Shown here: one piece after another, positions 47,301 to 59,479 of the stretch
Layout of the letters: the number at the start of each line of letters is the position of its first letter
How positions within the stretch are numbered: the first letter of the stretch is position 1
NCBI GenBank assembly: GCA_017311185.1
Contig: JAESUZ010002871.1
Location: 2,852,001-2,916,000 of the forward strand
Direction of reading: 5' to 3'
From: Proteles cristata cristata
Taxonomy: Eukaryota; Chordata; Mammalia; Carnivora; Hyaenidae
DNA: 64,000 nt
Translations under genes and position numbers: made by a program
The notes under the pieces: generated by a model
The model's database searches: none
The model's input: only the letters and a program-made list of their open reading frames with translations
What the model was told of the DNA's origin: nothing

Positions 47301-47580
47301 GCCAGCATAGAGACTGATGTGCTTTAAGAAAAATATTCACTATCTTAAGTCTTTAAAAGCTAAAGAATAATGAGTTTACATATTAGTGCACTGAATGGAG
47401 ATAAGTAAGGGAGTAACTGAAATTTATTTTTAAGTTATTTCTAAAAGAGCATCTCAAAGAAAAAAATAATAGCACAATAAAAGTGTATCAAATAAGACAT
47501 ATGAGAAAGTTTAACTTTGGGAGAATACAGGAAATAACTGTGAGAGCGACAATCTCACACCTCCTTTCCCTTCAAGTTTC
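44320..47580. other. Intronic sequence, nothing recognised except a CA repeat
   Basis: 3.2 kb contain no exon or named repeat apart from (CA)n at 44565-44596. The 96-codon minus frame at 46344-46634 has no domain, acceptor or donor. Confidence 0.55.
44565..44596. repeat. (CA)n microsatellite
   Basis: This is a CA run of about 14 units with one 'ta' interruption. Confidence 0.93.
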
Positions 47581-47599
47581 TTTAAAAGACCACTGGATG

Positions 47600-47836
47600 G
47601 GGGCATCTGGGTGGCTCAGTCAGTTAACAGTCTGACTTCAGCTCAGTCATGATCTCACAGTTCATGAATTTGAGCCCTGGGTTAGGCTCTGAGCTGTCTG
47701 GAGCCTGCTTCAAATACTGTCTGTCTATCTCTCCCTCCCTCCCTCTCTCTCTCTCCCTCTCTCTTTCTTAGACCCTCCTTAGCTCATGCTCTGTTTCTCT
47801 CTTAAAAATTAATATCTATATATATAATAAAAAAAT
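47600..47836 (+). mobile_element. CAN-SINE (SINEC_Fc type)
   Basis: The head is 'gggggcatctgggtggctca', the CT-rich block is expanded (47730-47770) and the tail is A/T-rich. A 16-bp target-site duplication, aaaagaccactggatg/aaaagaccactgaatg, is at 47584-47599 and 47837-47852. Confidence 0.94.
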
Positions 47837-48149
47837 AAAAGACCACTGAATGTACAAATAAGAAAAAAAAAGTAGCTTGTTGACAGAATTGGTGGTCAGT
47901 GTCCACCCAACCAGAATTAAATGGGTAGAAATGTTAATAAAGTAGAAAAATATAAATTTAAACATCAAGGATCAAAGCATACAATCCTCCTCCCAAATAT
48001 ATGGGAATATTATCAGCAGTAGAGTGAGAGCCAGTGGATTCCCTATAGCACCGCTAACTGCAGAGCTGCATTTTGCTTTCTCAACAGTATTATACTTGCT
48101 ATTGTTTCCTCTTTGTTTCATGTCATCAAATTTTTTCTCTGTAGTATAT

Positions 48150-48605
48150 TATTCTCAGCTACATATAGGCATGCTTTAGTATCTCTGATCTTAAAAAAGG
48201 GGGAAAAAATCTTCCTCGACCACTCTTTTCCTCTACATGGTTCTTTAGTTTGAGATTTCCCTCTATAGCAATATCTTTTAAGAACTGTTTATATTAGCAG
48301 TTTCTAATTGTTTCCTGCCCATTCTGTTTCACTAACTTCATCAAGGTTTTATGAAATTACCTTTGTCAAGCCCATTTTTTTTCTTTCCACACTGACAATC
48401 AAGTGGCCATTTCTGATTCCCCATCTTCTTCAATAGCTGCAGCATATGTCTTAGATGACCTCCTTACTCCTTGAAACACTTTCTTCACTCTCTGGAACCA
48501 ATTTTCTCTTGTTTTGGATTCTACTTCCCTAGAAGCTTATTATTTCTCCCATTTTCTGGGTCTTCCTCATTTTTCTAAGTTTGAAATGTTAGAGAGCTTC
48601 TAAAA
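48150..48605 (+). mobile_element. L2 LINE internal fragment
   Basis: 'tcaagcccattttttttctt', 'gtggccatttctgattcccc' and 'cttgaaacactttcttcact' follow L2 ORF text on the forward strand. No intact frame remains. Confidence 0.6.
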
Positions 48606-48609
48606 CAAA

Positions 48610-50425
48610 GCTGTCTAACTGAAATTCTCTTCCACCTGTGAGGATCAACATTTCAACCTGTGAAGATTCAGCATTAGTCATATAGGAGCTCACATTAGCT
48701 TTGTCTCTTGAAACACATGACAGTCAAACTAAGAACCTGGCTGTCCAGGATGGTGAGGGATGTTCTTGGTGCTAGCAGGCATATCAACCATATACTATGT
48801 CCCAGTGAAACCCTACCCTTGTTATTTCAGACTTCTAACATAGAAAAAAAAAATCAGCAGTGAGTACCCAGGACAGCAGCTCTCACCATGTTGTGTGAGG
48901 CTGCTATTTCTGTTGTGAGTGCTTCTTGTTTTCTCCCTTGGTCTGGGTTTGGAATCTTCTCTGCTCAATCACCTCCATGAAAGAAAACTGTAAGTTAAAG
49001 CAAGAACAAGTCCTCGGCTCCTTCCACATCTACTGTCTCTCCTCTGCCAAAACAGAGTGCAGCTTCTCTTTGATTACAAACCAAAACTGGTCAAACATAA
49101 ACCTCCACCTACCAAGGAGATGACAACAAAACCAAAAATGTTTATGGTCCCTATAAAGAAAGGTTGCAGTTCCTAATTTAAATTGAGGACATAAATTAGG
49201 TACATTTAATGTTTGACGATACAAAAATAAAGTTTTTTAATAGAAGAAAATAACTGTAAAAATGGTCTTAACAGAATTTATAACCACATTCATAAACTTG
49301 ACCAAGTAGTCAAACAAAGGAAATGGTTTCATATAAAGTAAGCTGAAGGAAAATGCCTTAACATGGTGAGTAAAATAAAACTGTGATGAAAGTGTTTACA
49401 TAGAAGTATATCTACAAAGCTAACCTTTGAGAATCTGTTCACAAAGGGTGAAATCTGATTTAGTGGACAGAAATTCAAAGTAAGAAAATTATTTCTAATG
49501 AAATTTCAATTTAGAAAAATATAAAAAAGGTCTAAGTAATTGTATTACATGTAGCTAAATACTGAATAAATATTGTTTTGTTTTAAGATGAAAATCTATG
49601 TCATAAAATCAATAAGTGGTTTTCAATCTAATATTTAGAAAACAACAGAAAAATTAGTTGAGGGCATATAATGCTAAACACTTGTCGAAAGAGAAGTTGA
49701 AAATCATATTTCTGTTCTTATTACAGCCATAATGACAGACTTAAAGTTTTATAAAAACATTAATATAACTTTTCACACAAAATTAAAAGAGGTGGACTAT
49801 CTTCAAAGTTAGGGAGAAAATGATTATTACATAGCAGAGTACAGAAGGAAAATGTTATAACTCCATAAAGCATAAAATTGCAGCAATAAGAACATTGAGA
49901 TTATTGGAATAAGGTTAGTTTTTCTAATAGTTTAAATTTGACATATGTGAGACCCAATGACTCAGAAGTGAGCAGACAAAGTCAGATCAGACAACTGTAA
50001 GTAAAAAAAAAAATCAAATCAGGGACTAGCTAGCCTTCAATAGCAATAAAAATTCAAAACTCAAGTCACAAAGCAATACATTTACATAAAATAATGAACA
50101 TGTAAAATACAATCTGTTAGGAATCAAAGTAGGGAATTTGGCACATCATTACTAAATTATAAAATAACCAGTTGAAAAAAATAGATTTGAAAATATGGTT
50201 ACTAAAATGCAATGAAAAGATATATGTCAGAATTTTCCCTATATAAGGAGAATATCTGATTTTCTAATATCCACAGAATATTTTATATTTATCTTTATAT
50301 TTTGCAAACAAGATCATTTCAGTAAATTCTCCTAAGAGCACACAAAACATACCATTATTTGATAATAAAATAGGCCTAGAATAAGAAGGAATTTTTAAAG
50401 AAAATGTTGAAGTAGCATATTAAAG
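48610..50425. other. Intronic sequence, nothing recognised
   Basis: The sequence is AT-rich and unique-looking, with no exon. The overlapping frames at 48926-49224 lack splice context. Confidence 0.55.
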
Positions 50426-50434
50426 TTAATAGTT

Positions 50435-50545
50435 GATATGTGTTAAAGGGGGGACTATTGTTGTGATGAACACTGGGTGTTGGATGTAAGGGATGAATCA
50501 CTAACTTTTATAACTGAAACTAAAAAAATAAAAATAAAAAATTAG
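50435..50545 (+). mobile_element. L1 3'-end fragment
   Basis: 'tgatgaacactgggtgttgg' and 'gggatgaatcactaactttt' followed by an A-rich tail are the 3' terminus of a carnivore L1, truncated to about 110 bp. Confidence 0.75.
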
Positions 50546-50559
50546 GTTTTTTTAAATTA

Positions 50560-51310
50560 AAAAAATATACTCAAAGTATTTATAAAGAATTAGGGGTCAG
50601 ATTTAGGCCTGGGGAACACTGAAAGGTATTTGTCAACATTTAGTCATCCAACGCTGTGCCTACCTAATGTTGTTGGATTAATACTGAAGATTGTCGGAGA
50701 TGTGTGTGTGGTAGGGTGAATAAATGGAAAAATAGAAAACATCAGCTGACGGGGTTGAGGATGGGGAGACTAATGTTCAAAGATGGTGGAAGCTGATGCT
50801 AGTAAGAACCTATTTACTTTTTCTTGCTTGCTTGAAGAATCTCAAACATTTCAGCTGTTAAGCATGTGCTGTATTCTCCAGGTAGAGATGAGCATAGTCC
50901 CTACATCACAACTGGATAATCTTACAAAACTAAATTTTATTACTAGTTCTGGTTAAAAATGAAAGACGAGCCTTATGCAATTCCTCCTATTGCCTCTCCT
51001 CAGCAAGACTTTTCTTTACCGTGAATAAAACAAAGTACAAATATACAAAGATACAGAAAACGGAGAGGATATATCAGTGGTGGAAAAGTTCATAAACTTT
51101 TTGGAGACAAAAAGCAGGTGGAGGATTGCTGGCTAACTAAGCAAAGTGCACACTACTCAACCTTAAGTTCCTGTGGAGAAAGATACTAGTATAAGTGGGC
51201 CAGTTTATTCCACAGAACTGCTAAAGGGAAAGGATACAGGCTGTAAGGAAGGAAAGGACTAAAACCATGGGTACTGGTTGAAGTTTAGTTGAAGGCAAAA
51301 GAACACTCAG
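50560..51310. other. Intronic sequence, nothing recognised
   Basis: No coding signal or named repeat was seen. Confidence 0.6.
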
Positions 51311-51319
51311 TTCCCATTC

Positions 51320-51625
51320 TCCACCCTGTGCGGCCAAGCTTTGCCACTCTCCCTCATCAGAAAGAGGAGATACTTCATTCTTTATACCTCACCATAGCCT
51401 TGGCAGTGGCTTTGATTCTCAGCCTCACTGCTCCAAGCTCTCCCAAGTTCTGGTAATACTCTCCCTCCTTAGGCCCATGATAGCTTCTCAGCCAACATCA
51501 GAATCTTTTTGGCTCCCTTTTCCCTGCCCAACCACCTATAAATAGTCTTTCCATTAAACTCTCTTCAGTTAAAATCTTTGAGTTTAAACACATCTGTCTC
51601 CTGCTGGGACCCTGACTGATACATC
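51320..51625 (+). mobile_element. Possible LTR-type repeat, unassigned
   Basis: The end '...tccattaaactctcttcagt...ctcctgctgggaccctgactgata' has the look of a mammal-wide LTR 3' end. I cannot assign it or fix its left edge. Confidence 0.35.
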
Positions 51626-51919
51626 AGGGAACAGGAGAAACTTTCAAAAACCTGTAATTAAGTAATATCCTCAGGGAGAAAACAGAAGCTTGTTCTCTTC
51701 CTAAAACAACAACAAAATGAGGGAAAAAAGGAGAGCACTTAGATGAAAAATAAGAATGAGATCTTGAAGTGTTAAAATACAAAGTAAAGAAAATACCCCA
51801 AATGGTAGGACAAAAGATAAAGAGATGGAAATCGGTGAAAGAATATAAGAGACTAAGAGGAGTACAGAAGTGTCATGCCACAAAGGGCCCATGGAGCGCC
51901 CAGCAGAGCAAATGATAAA

Positions 51920-52690
51920 AGAAAAATACCTTTGTGAAGTTTCAGAAGACTAGTGGCAAAGAAAAGATCCTAAAGCTTCCCCAAAATGAAGGTATGTTAT
52001 GAAAAAAGAAAAATAATCAGAGCTCTGAAATGAAAAATAAGAAGTACTGAAAATGAAAAGAAAACATATCTAAGATTTAAAAAAGTCAAATAACTGCAGA
52101 AGTACAAAGCATAAAAATTACCTCAGAAATTATGATAAAAGATATAAGTGGATATAAGAAAGGAAATATGACATTAAGTTAGCCAGTATTTAGGTACCCT
52201 GCCACAGTGTGAAGGGTCCACACAGTGTCCAACATAGTGAAGGACAAAATTAAAACATTAAGTACAACTTTGTGAAATTTCAGAAGACTAAAAATACAAG
52301 ACCCTACAAGAGAGAAATTAAAAAGTATCACATATAAGGAAATAAATATTTGAAGGGTATTAGATTTTCAATAGCAACACAGGATGCTAGAAATGACTAG
52401 AGTAAGGCCTTCAAAATCCTGAATGAAAACCATTTCTATTTTTGTATAAAATTCTAAGCATAAAAGTCAGTCTGAGGGTGGAATAAAGATATATACAGAT
52501 GTGGAAAGACTGTCACTTTTCCTGCATCCTTTGATGCAGGAAAAAAGCTAACATATAAGATGCTTCAGCAAAATGGAATAAAACAAGAAAGAGGAAATGA
52601 GAGAGATCCAAAAATCATTTGACCAAACAAAGGAGAATGGCAAAGTGAAATCTCATCACTAAGTTATATGGTTGATCTGATGAATCATTT
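51920..52690 (+). mobile_element. LINE ORF1-type remnant with internal duplication
   Basis: 'tttgtgaagtttcagaagac' at 51931 recurs as 'tttgtgaaatttcagaagac' at 52269. After the second copy, 'gcaacacaggatgctagaaa', 'gccttcaaaatcctgaatga' and 'gagggtggaataaagata' follow LINE ORF1-type (L1/HAL1-like) text. It is diverged and has no open frame. Confidence 0.45.
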
Positions 52691-52699
52691 AAAAAGGTA

Positions 52700-54640
52700 A
52701 AAAAAAAAAAAAAAAAAAAGGAAAGATGTATTGAAAACTATGCAAATTAAAAACAGGAAAATTATTTACTGGGGGGAAGACGGTGAGGGTGTAAAAAAGA
52801 GGAATGATAACTGAAGTGTAATATATATGAAAAATCAGCATGTGTCATTCATAATAGTTTTTTTTATTTGCTTGTTGCTTTGCAAAAAAAAAAACATACT
52901 TCAGGATGAGCAGGCTGGACAAGCAGGCTGATGCAGGACAGGTACATCGTCATAAATAACTGGTTGCCAATTATAATTTCAGAAATGAATACATAAAAAT
53001 ATTTAAATGCATTTATTCTTTAGACGTATGAAGGCAGAAATACAGAAGAAACACTAAAGATTTTAAAGTAATTTCCTCTGAAATAAAGTTGGACTTGAAA
53101 AGAGGAGGGATATCTTGTTGTTCTTATTTAATTTCCTAATTAAATTTCTGATTTCTTTGTCATGAGAGAATCAAATGCTAAACTGCAATATATGGAATAG
53201 TAGACAGGCACAAAAATAAGAATACTCTATAGACAAATGACAAGAGGAACCACACTGATGAGGAAAAGATACCAGGCATTTGTTGATGGCTAATAACTAT
53301 TCTACATAAGATATCTATGCTATCTGATATCCTTTATGGTGTTTGGAGCCACTGAGGGCCCATATTGTGTTTGCCAATGAAATTATATGTAAATTTATTT
53401 CAAACAAGAACACAGACCATACATCTCCTAATATAGAAAGCACAATTTCTATCAGGTCACACTGCTTCCCTGTATTTCCAATTTTGCTTTTCATGATGCT
53501 CCTAAAAATAATAACCTTAGTATTCAAAATGCATCTGTGTAACTTTTCAAAGTTAGGGCATCACTGGCCATGTTTGAGACTAAATATCATCACAGTTTAC
53601 TTTCTCTCTTGCCTAAAATGGGATTATTCTTGGCAAGAACATGAGGCATGCTCTGCATGTGTCACATTGTTTTATGTAGGAGTCTGAGGCTAATTCTGAG
53701 AATACAATGTCTGTCCACATTCATTAAAGGAAAATGCTCCAGTTTACTGGGAGGAGTTCATATGTTCCATTATTCTAAATTGTAAGTGTAGGATTTTTTT
53801 TATTGGCCCTTCTCAAAAGCACGTTTAACAACTAATAAAAACTGCTAGTGATACTGCAGTTTTCTTCAAATCACAAGGCAGAAAACAAGATATTTTTAAT
53901 TGTACTTTAGTATCTCATAAGGAAATACCCTCAAGTAAGCCTCAGGCAAATAATGAGCTGTTGACAGTTCCTCTGGAAAATCTTCACTTGATTATAGTAG
54001 TATTTTCCTTTTCCTACAGACTAAAATAAAGCAAGCTAAAGTTCTAGGATTCAAAGAAACTATCACAGAGAGTTTTCCTTTCCTTTTCATGTTAGTAAAA
54101 AATTGAGCTTAAAGCATAAAAGGCTACTTTCAGCAAAGCTGCTCATGTGCTAATCCAAAAGAAGTTGATCTCCCCTTGGAAAGGATCCTAGAAAACTGAA
54201 TTAGAGGAAGATTTTTTGGCCACCTTCGCAATGAGTTTCTTCAGCACAGTGGCAGAAATCAATGGTTTCTTTAAATAAAACACTCCAGGGACAGAAAAAA
54301 TCAGAACTTGGCTCAGATCCTAGAATTTGTGTTTTTGCCTGTATGATCATTCCTTAGCAAGTACTTTCAAAGTCAAATCCTTTCTCCTACATTTATAATC
54401 AAAAGGAATAAGAACCTAAACTCTGATAAAAAATTCTGATTCTTAAAGTATTCTCATCCTGTTGCTATCAAACCTTCATTCTTTGACTCTGATTTATGAC
54501 AACCAAACTGTGCCAAATTAACAAGAATAGCAGTAAACCATTCAACTTCTAGATGTATTCAAATTATTTAATATTCTGGTGCATGTGGAAGCATTTCAGT
54601 GTAGGTTCTCTAGAAGCTATTATTCCTGTTTCTCCTTATA
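52700..54640. other. Intronic sequence, nothing recognised
   Basis: There is an A20 run at 52700-52719. I see no gene or named repeat in this AT-rich stretch. Confidence 0.55.
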
Positions 54641-54649
54641 TTAATTTAT

Positions 54650-54745
54650 TCATATACTCATCACTCATTCATGCATTCAGCGAAGCTTTATATAGCACTT
54701 GACATTCATCAATTACTATAGCTAAGTGCTAAGGAATTTGAGATC
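54650..54745 (-). mobile_element. L2 3'-end fragment
   Basis: 'cactcattcatgcattcagc' and 'agctaagtgctaaggaattt' are the inverted L2 terminal text. Confidence 0.5.
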
Positions 54746-54964
54746 TACTTTTTTTCTGACTTTACGTTGATCTTTTTTGAGACATTAAAGATATATTTTA
54801 GTAATATCATCTAAATCCTATCCAGATACATAAGTATATTTTTCAAATTTTCCCAGTCCCAAATAGATGCTACTAAATAAAAGATAATGGTGCATAAAAA
54901 ATTATTAATGTTTATCATAACATCATCAATATATTTTATTTATTTATTTACTTATTTGTTTATT

Positions 54965-55155
54965 TATTATAACTAACATTTAGTGATTGCTAAATTGCTT
55001 TACCTGTTTTAGCTTTTATAATACCCAATACATCAAATAAAAGCTTAGGAATTCTAGGACTTGCCCCAAATTGCATAAACTTGCCCTAAATTGTGATGAC
55101 AGTAGAACAACTCTGGCTGTCCAACTCAAGAACTCATGCTTTTCAAGATCAGTTA
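54965..55155 (-). mobile_element. MIR
   Basis: Inverted MIR text is 'taactaacatttagtgattg', 'gacttgccccaaattgcata' and 'ctgtccaactcaagaactca'. It is diverged. Confidence 0.65.
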
Positions 55156-55297
55156 AAGGTGACCACAATAACAATAACACAATGCTGACTAGACAGACTT
55201 GCTACTTCATGTTGTTGGACATTGAGGCATCACAATTAGAATGTAACCCATTACTGTGAACATATGTATGCATGTACTTAAAAATTTTTAATTGTCA

Positions 55298-55490
55298 GGG
55301 ATGGCTGGGTGGCTCAGGTCATGATCTCACAGTTTGTGGGTACAAGTCCCTCATTGGGCTCTGTGTGGACAGCTCAGAACCTGGGGCCTTTTTCTGTCTC
55401 CCTTACTCTCTGCCCTCCCTGCTTGTGCACTCTCTTTCTCTCTGTCTCTGTCTCTCTCGCTCTCTCTCAAAAATAAAAATAAACATTAAA
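55298..55490 (+). mobile_element. CAN-SINE with deletion between short direct repeats
   Basis: 'ggctgggtggctcag' joins directly to 'gtcatgatctcac', removing about 27 bp between the two GGCTCAG copies present in intact SINEs. The B-box region and tail are present. The target-site duplication is unclear. Confidence 0.88.
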
Positions 55491-55519
55491 TTTTTTTAAA
55501 TTTAAATGGTGAATAGTAA

Positions 55520-55695
55520 ACATAACTGCAAACATTAGCTTAGCACCTACTACATGCAGGGCAGATGCAATATATTTTATGACACACACAACAATACTAT
55601 GCATTGAGTACTACTATTCTTAAATTTGACAGGGAGGTAAGGTTCTGAGCTGCTCAGAAACAAACACGGAATCTCACAATAGTAGCATTAGGGTT
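55520..55695 (-). mobile_element. MIR
   Basis: 'aacattagcttagcacctac', 'tgagtactactattcttaaa' and 'gctcagaaacaaacacg' fit an inverted, diverged MIR. Confidence 0.55.
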
Positions 55696-56210
55696 TGCTT
55701 GTTTCCATAAACACTCTCTAATTGGCCTGCTGTACTTCTTCTCTAATATCAAGAAAAGTGAAAATATCCATGTCTCATTAAAATAGGTTAAGATAATTTT
55801 TATTGTCATTGAATTAAATTGAACTGACTAATGACAATTTTCACTCAATTAAAATACAGTGGAGTTCATTAAAGATTGTTTTTTAAGGATTTAGTTGTAT
55901 CTTAACTATTCTTTGAGGAAGATGAAAAATAATTCATTTCAGCACTATAAAAATAAATTTTTTGTAATTATTTTGGTAATAATTGTATTCCAATGTAAGT
56001 ATTTGTTATTATAGAGCAGTGTTTTTCAAAATGTTTTTCCATGATTATTTTTTCTGGAATATTTTTTCTGGAGCAGTTCCAGGGACACAGGGTAGCTCAG
56101 TGTAGGCATAGTAGCCCCCAGATACCTCTTCCCATTGCTCTGAATCCAAGTCTCAATAAAGAATATCTACCTTAAATTATTTCATACCTTAGCTATTCAC
56201 AGAAAACTCT

Positions 56211-56314
56211 TTTTTTTTTTGGTTTTTTTTTACTATCTTTTAACTTTATTTTGAGGGACAGAGAGAGCATGAGTAAGGAGGGAGGGGAAGGGATGGGTGG
56301 AAAGAGACAGAGAC

Positions 56315-56359
<45 letters not shown>

Positions 56360-56498
56360 CAGAGAGACAGAGAATCCCATGCAGACTCCATGCTACTAGC
56401 ACAGAGCCCAATACGGGACTCAAACCCACAAAGCTGTGAGATCATGACCTGAGCCAAAACTAAAATTTGGTTGCTTGACTGAGCTACCCAGGTACCCC
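56211..56498 (-). mobile_element. CAN-SINE with expanded GA tract
   Basis: This is a minus-strand SINE with head at 56498 and a long (GA)n block (56315-56370). An imperfect target-site duplication, cacagaaaactct/catagaaaatttt, is at 56198-56210 and 56498-56510. Confidence 0.9.
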
Positions 56499-56514
56499 AT
56501 AGAAAATTTTGTTT

Positions 56515-57150
56515 ATAAAGAGATCACTATTGGTTTATAGCAGCTATTCTAGCTCTTCATAACTGAGTACACAATGAATACATATTAAGATGTGTGCTTT
56601 AAGAAGCCTGAGGGTAATTTTTTGAAGATGATAAACTCTTACTTTCTAACAACCTCCCCATGCTATTTCTGTCTTATAGGACAGAAAGCACTTAGCTTTT
56701 TCATGCCTCTGAGTCTAAAAAAGTTCTGGATTCTGCTGTGTGATCTAATTAGCAAGACCAGGCAAAACAGGGTTATTTCACATGAAGCTGTGTTATCTGA
56801 CAATATCAGTGTATCTGATCACCTGCAACATGTGTGCCCTGTAACTGTGAAAAAGTCACAGGGATGGAGGGAGTAACCCTCATTTACTGGAACTGTTTTT
56901 CTGTTATCATCAGAACAGAGAAAGGAAATGGAAATGAAGTTGTAGAAAATAAAATTATAGGTCTTGCATACATATACTGTTGTATATCCCACATTTGGAA
57001 AAGATGCCTGGTGGTGGTGGTAGTGTTATTATGGAAAAAGAAGAAAGCGTCACCAAATTTCCATTCCACTACCATATTCTCCTACTTCTGGTCCCAAGTT
57101 AGATTTATTTTGTGACTTGATTATGCAGCCCTGAGGAAAGGCGAAGCATG
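56515..57150. other. Intronic sequence, nothing recognised
   Basis: Two overlapping plus-strand frames (56592-56876 and 56834-57115) have no domain or splice context and lie antisense to EYS. They are treated as chance. Confidence 0.55.
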
Positions 57151-57167
57151 CAATGAATGATCCATGG

Positions 57168-57390
57168 GGGGCGCCTGGGTGGCTTAGTGGGTTACGCGCC
57201 CAACTTGGGCTCAGGTCATGATCTCACAGTCCATGGGTCTGAGCCCCGCATCAGACTCTGTGCTGACAGCTCAGAGCCTGGAGCCTGCTTCAGATTCTGT
57301 GTCTCCCTCTCTCTTTGCCTCTCCCCCACTTGCTCTCTGTCTCTCAAAATAAAATAAAGACATTAAAAAATTAAAAACAAACAAAAAAAA
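57168..57390 (+). mobile_element. Young CAN-SINE (SINEC_Fc type)
   Basis: This is a little-diverged forward SINE, head 'ggggcgcctgggtggctta'. A perfect 13-bp target-site duplication, gaatgatccatgg, is at 57155-57167 and 57391-57403. Confidence 0.95.
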
Positions 57391-57859
57391 GAATGATCCA
57401 TGGACCATTCATGGTTCAGACCCATGGCTGTCAGGTCCTTCCTTTGTTCCCCAAATAATTGGAGAAGTAATGTGGGGATCCCCGGGTGTTACTTGAACAG
57501 GAAAAATGCAAGATTAACCAGAGCAGCCCTGTCTGTGACTACAGTTTGAACCTTTATTACTGCTCCCATCCCAGTTCTTAAAAATTACATCCTGTCTAGT
57601 CCCCTTCAAGTCCTTCTTTCTAGGCTATTATATCATAAGTGGCTATGACTGAGGGGAAGATGAAAGTGGGGAGGTTGTTATTTCTCATCAGTTTAATTAT
57701 TTTAAAGACTCAGACAGAATTACGTAGGTGTTAGTTTTGACTTATTTTTTTATTTTTATTTTTATTTTTTTTAGCTAAGATCTTTCTTCTAGTCAGGTCA
57801 TGCTGACAAGTAAAAGTTTATCTTTGATCCGTGAAGCATTTAGTGATAATCTATTTTCT

Positions 57860-58079
57860 TTATTTATCATTATTTTTAATGTTTTTATTTATTTTTGAGA
57901 GAGAGAGAAAACACATGAGTGGAGTAGGGGCAGAGAGAGAAAAAGACACAGAATCCAAAGCAGGCTCCAGGATCTGAGCTATCAGCACAGAGCATGATGT
58001 GGGGCAGGAACTTGTGAACCGTGAGATGATGACCTGAGCCAAAGTTGGACACATAACTGACTGAGCCACCCAGGCACCC
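57860..58079 (-). mobile_element. CAN-SINE (SINEC_Fc type)
   Basis: This is a minus-strand SINE with head at 58079. A 9-bp target-site duplication, ctattttct, is at 57851-57859 and 58080-58088. Confidence 0.92.
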
Positions 58080-58264
58080 CTATTTTCTAAATCCTAAACA
58101 CAATCAATGTGCTATTTACTCTCCAAAACTTTTCAATATACGCAACTATCAGTTTTCTCTCTTCCTCTTTTCTAAAGCTAATATAAAAAAAGAAAAATAA
58201 TACTTATGGTTTATGATGATAATTTGGAAAGTGATTAGAGTTTAGTGAGTGTATGAGTATGTAG

Positions 58265-58465
58265 TTCTCAGTGGGGATCTATGATTTTGTTCCTCCTGAC
58301 CCCTGGAACCATTTAACAATTTCCAGAGACATTTTGGTCCTGACAACTGAGGGGACGGATAGAAGCCAGAAAAGCTATCAAACATCCTGTCGTGCACAGG
58401 ACAGCATCTCACAACAATGAATTATCTAGCCCAAAATATTAATATTGCTGAGATTTAGAAATGCA
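58265..58465 (+). mobile_element. hAT-type nonautonomous DNA transposon
   Basis: 'agttctcagtggggatcta', 'ccagagacattttggtcctg', 'gcacaggacagcatctcaca' and 'aattatctagcccaaaata' follow a well-known mammal-wide hAT-Charlie-type element. The exact family is not assigned. Confidence 0.65.
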
Positions 58466-58469
58466 GGCA

Positions 58470-59335
58470 TACATATTTTTTCAATCAAGAGAATAAATGG
58501 AGTGACCCTTGAAAGGAAGACTTCATATTACTGAAAATTTTCTTTGTTTTTGGAATAGTCACTCAAATAGCTTCATTTAGTTAGATAAATATAGCACGGG
58601 ACATATGTGTAGTGCTAACAGTGGTTTGGACAAGGAAAGGGCCTATACCTCTCCGGGCATAGATAAAGATCTATTATTTGTTTGGTAGCAAGAAATAGGA
58701 GTGGTAGTGGACGGATCATACTGCTGTTTTCCACCTACTGAGGAAGCAATGCTACTGATTCCTTGTCTCTTACGGCCTCAGGGTATCTGATCAAGTGGAA
58801 GGGTTAGGAAGCTTTAAGGAGGAATTACTGTACTTTCTATTGTGAAGGTTCATCTGATTAAGGGAAAAATATTTTCTGGTTGTTTGTTGTTTTTGATTTC
58901 CATTTTGCATTTTATCTAAAAACATGTTTGTCTCAGGAACTACTCCTTACATGATTATCATCATCACATTAGTGTAATGGAAGCTTATTAATTTTTTCTT
59001 AATTGTTCTTACAACAAAGGAGCAAGAGGTTAATTATTATGAACATAATATCTACCTTCACCCTGTGTTACTATTTAGTTTAATATTCCTGTCACCTCAC
59101 AAGTAGATCTGAGAATACCCATTACTTTCATTTCTAGAGTAGATTTTCCTCCAGAATAGTGATGTGCATAATAAACAGTTCATTTTATATTTGGGTATAA
59201 CAGGTAACATTTATAATTACCTTCTAAAATGTAATACTTTGCAACTAAAACTATAGGTATATAATGTGCTTTCTTTTCTTTCATTATTTGGGTTTTTATT
59301 TTTGATAACTTGGTTCTTACAATGGGTCTATTTTG
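58470..59335. other. Intronic sequence, nothing recognised
   Basis: No gene or named repeat was seen. Confidence 0.55.
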
Positions 59336-59339
59336 AAAA

Positions 59340-59475
59340 TATTTTATTCATTGATCAATCAATCAATCATTCAATAAACATCTATTGATTGTTTTGTAAA
59401 GCAATGTGGTAGGTCCCAAGAATATAAAAAATAATTAGCGAAGTTCCCACTCTCAAGTGCTTAGCTTTTAATTTT
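59340..59475 (-). mobile_element. L2 3'-end fragment
   Basis: 'aatcaatcattcaataaaca' and 'ggtaggtcccaagaatataa' are inverted L2 terminal text. Confidence 0.6.
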
Positions 59476-59479
59476 AGAA

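Noticed and set aside
53315..53687. Overlapping frames on both strands, up to 114 codons
   Set aside because: No domain, start context or splice sites; composition is that of surrounding intron.
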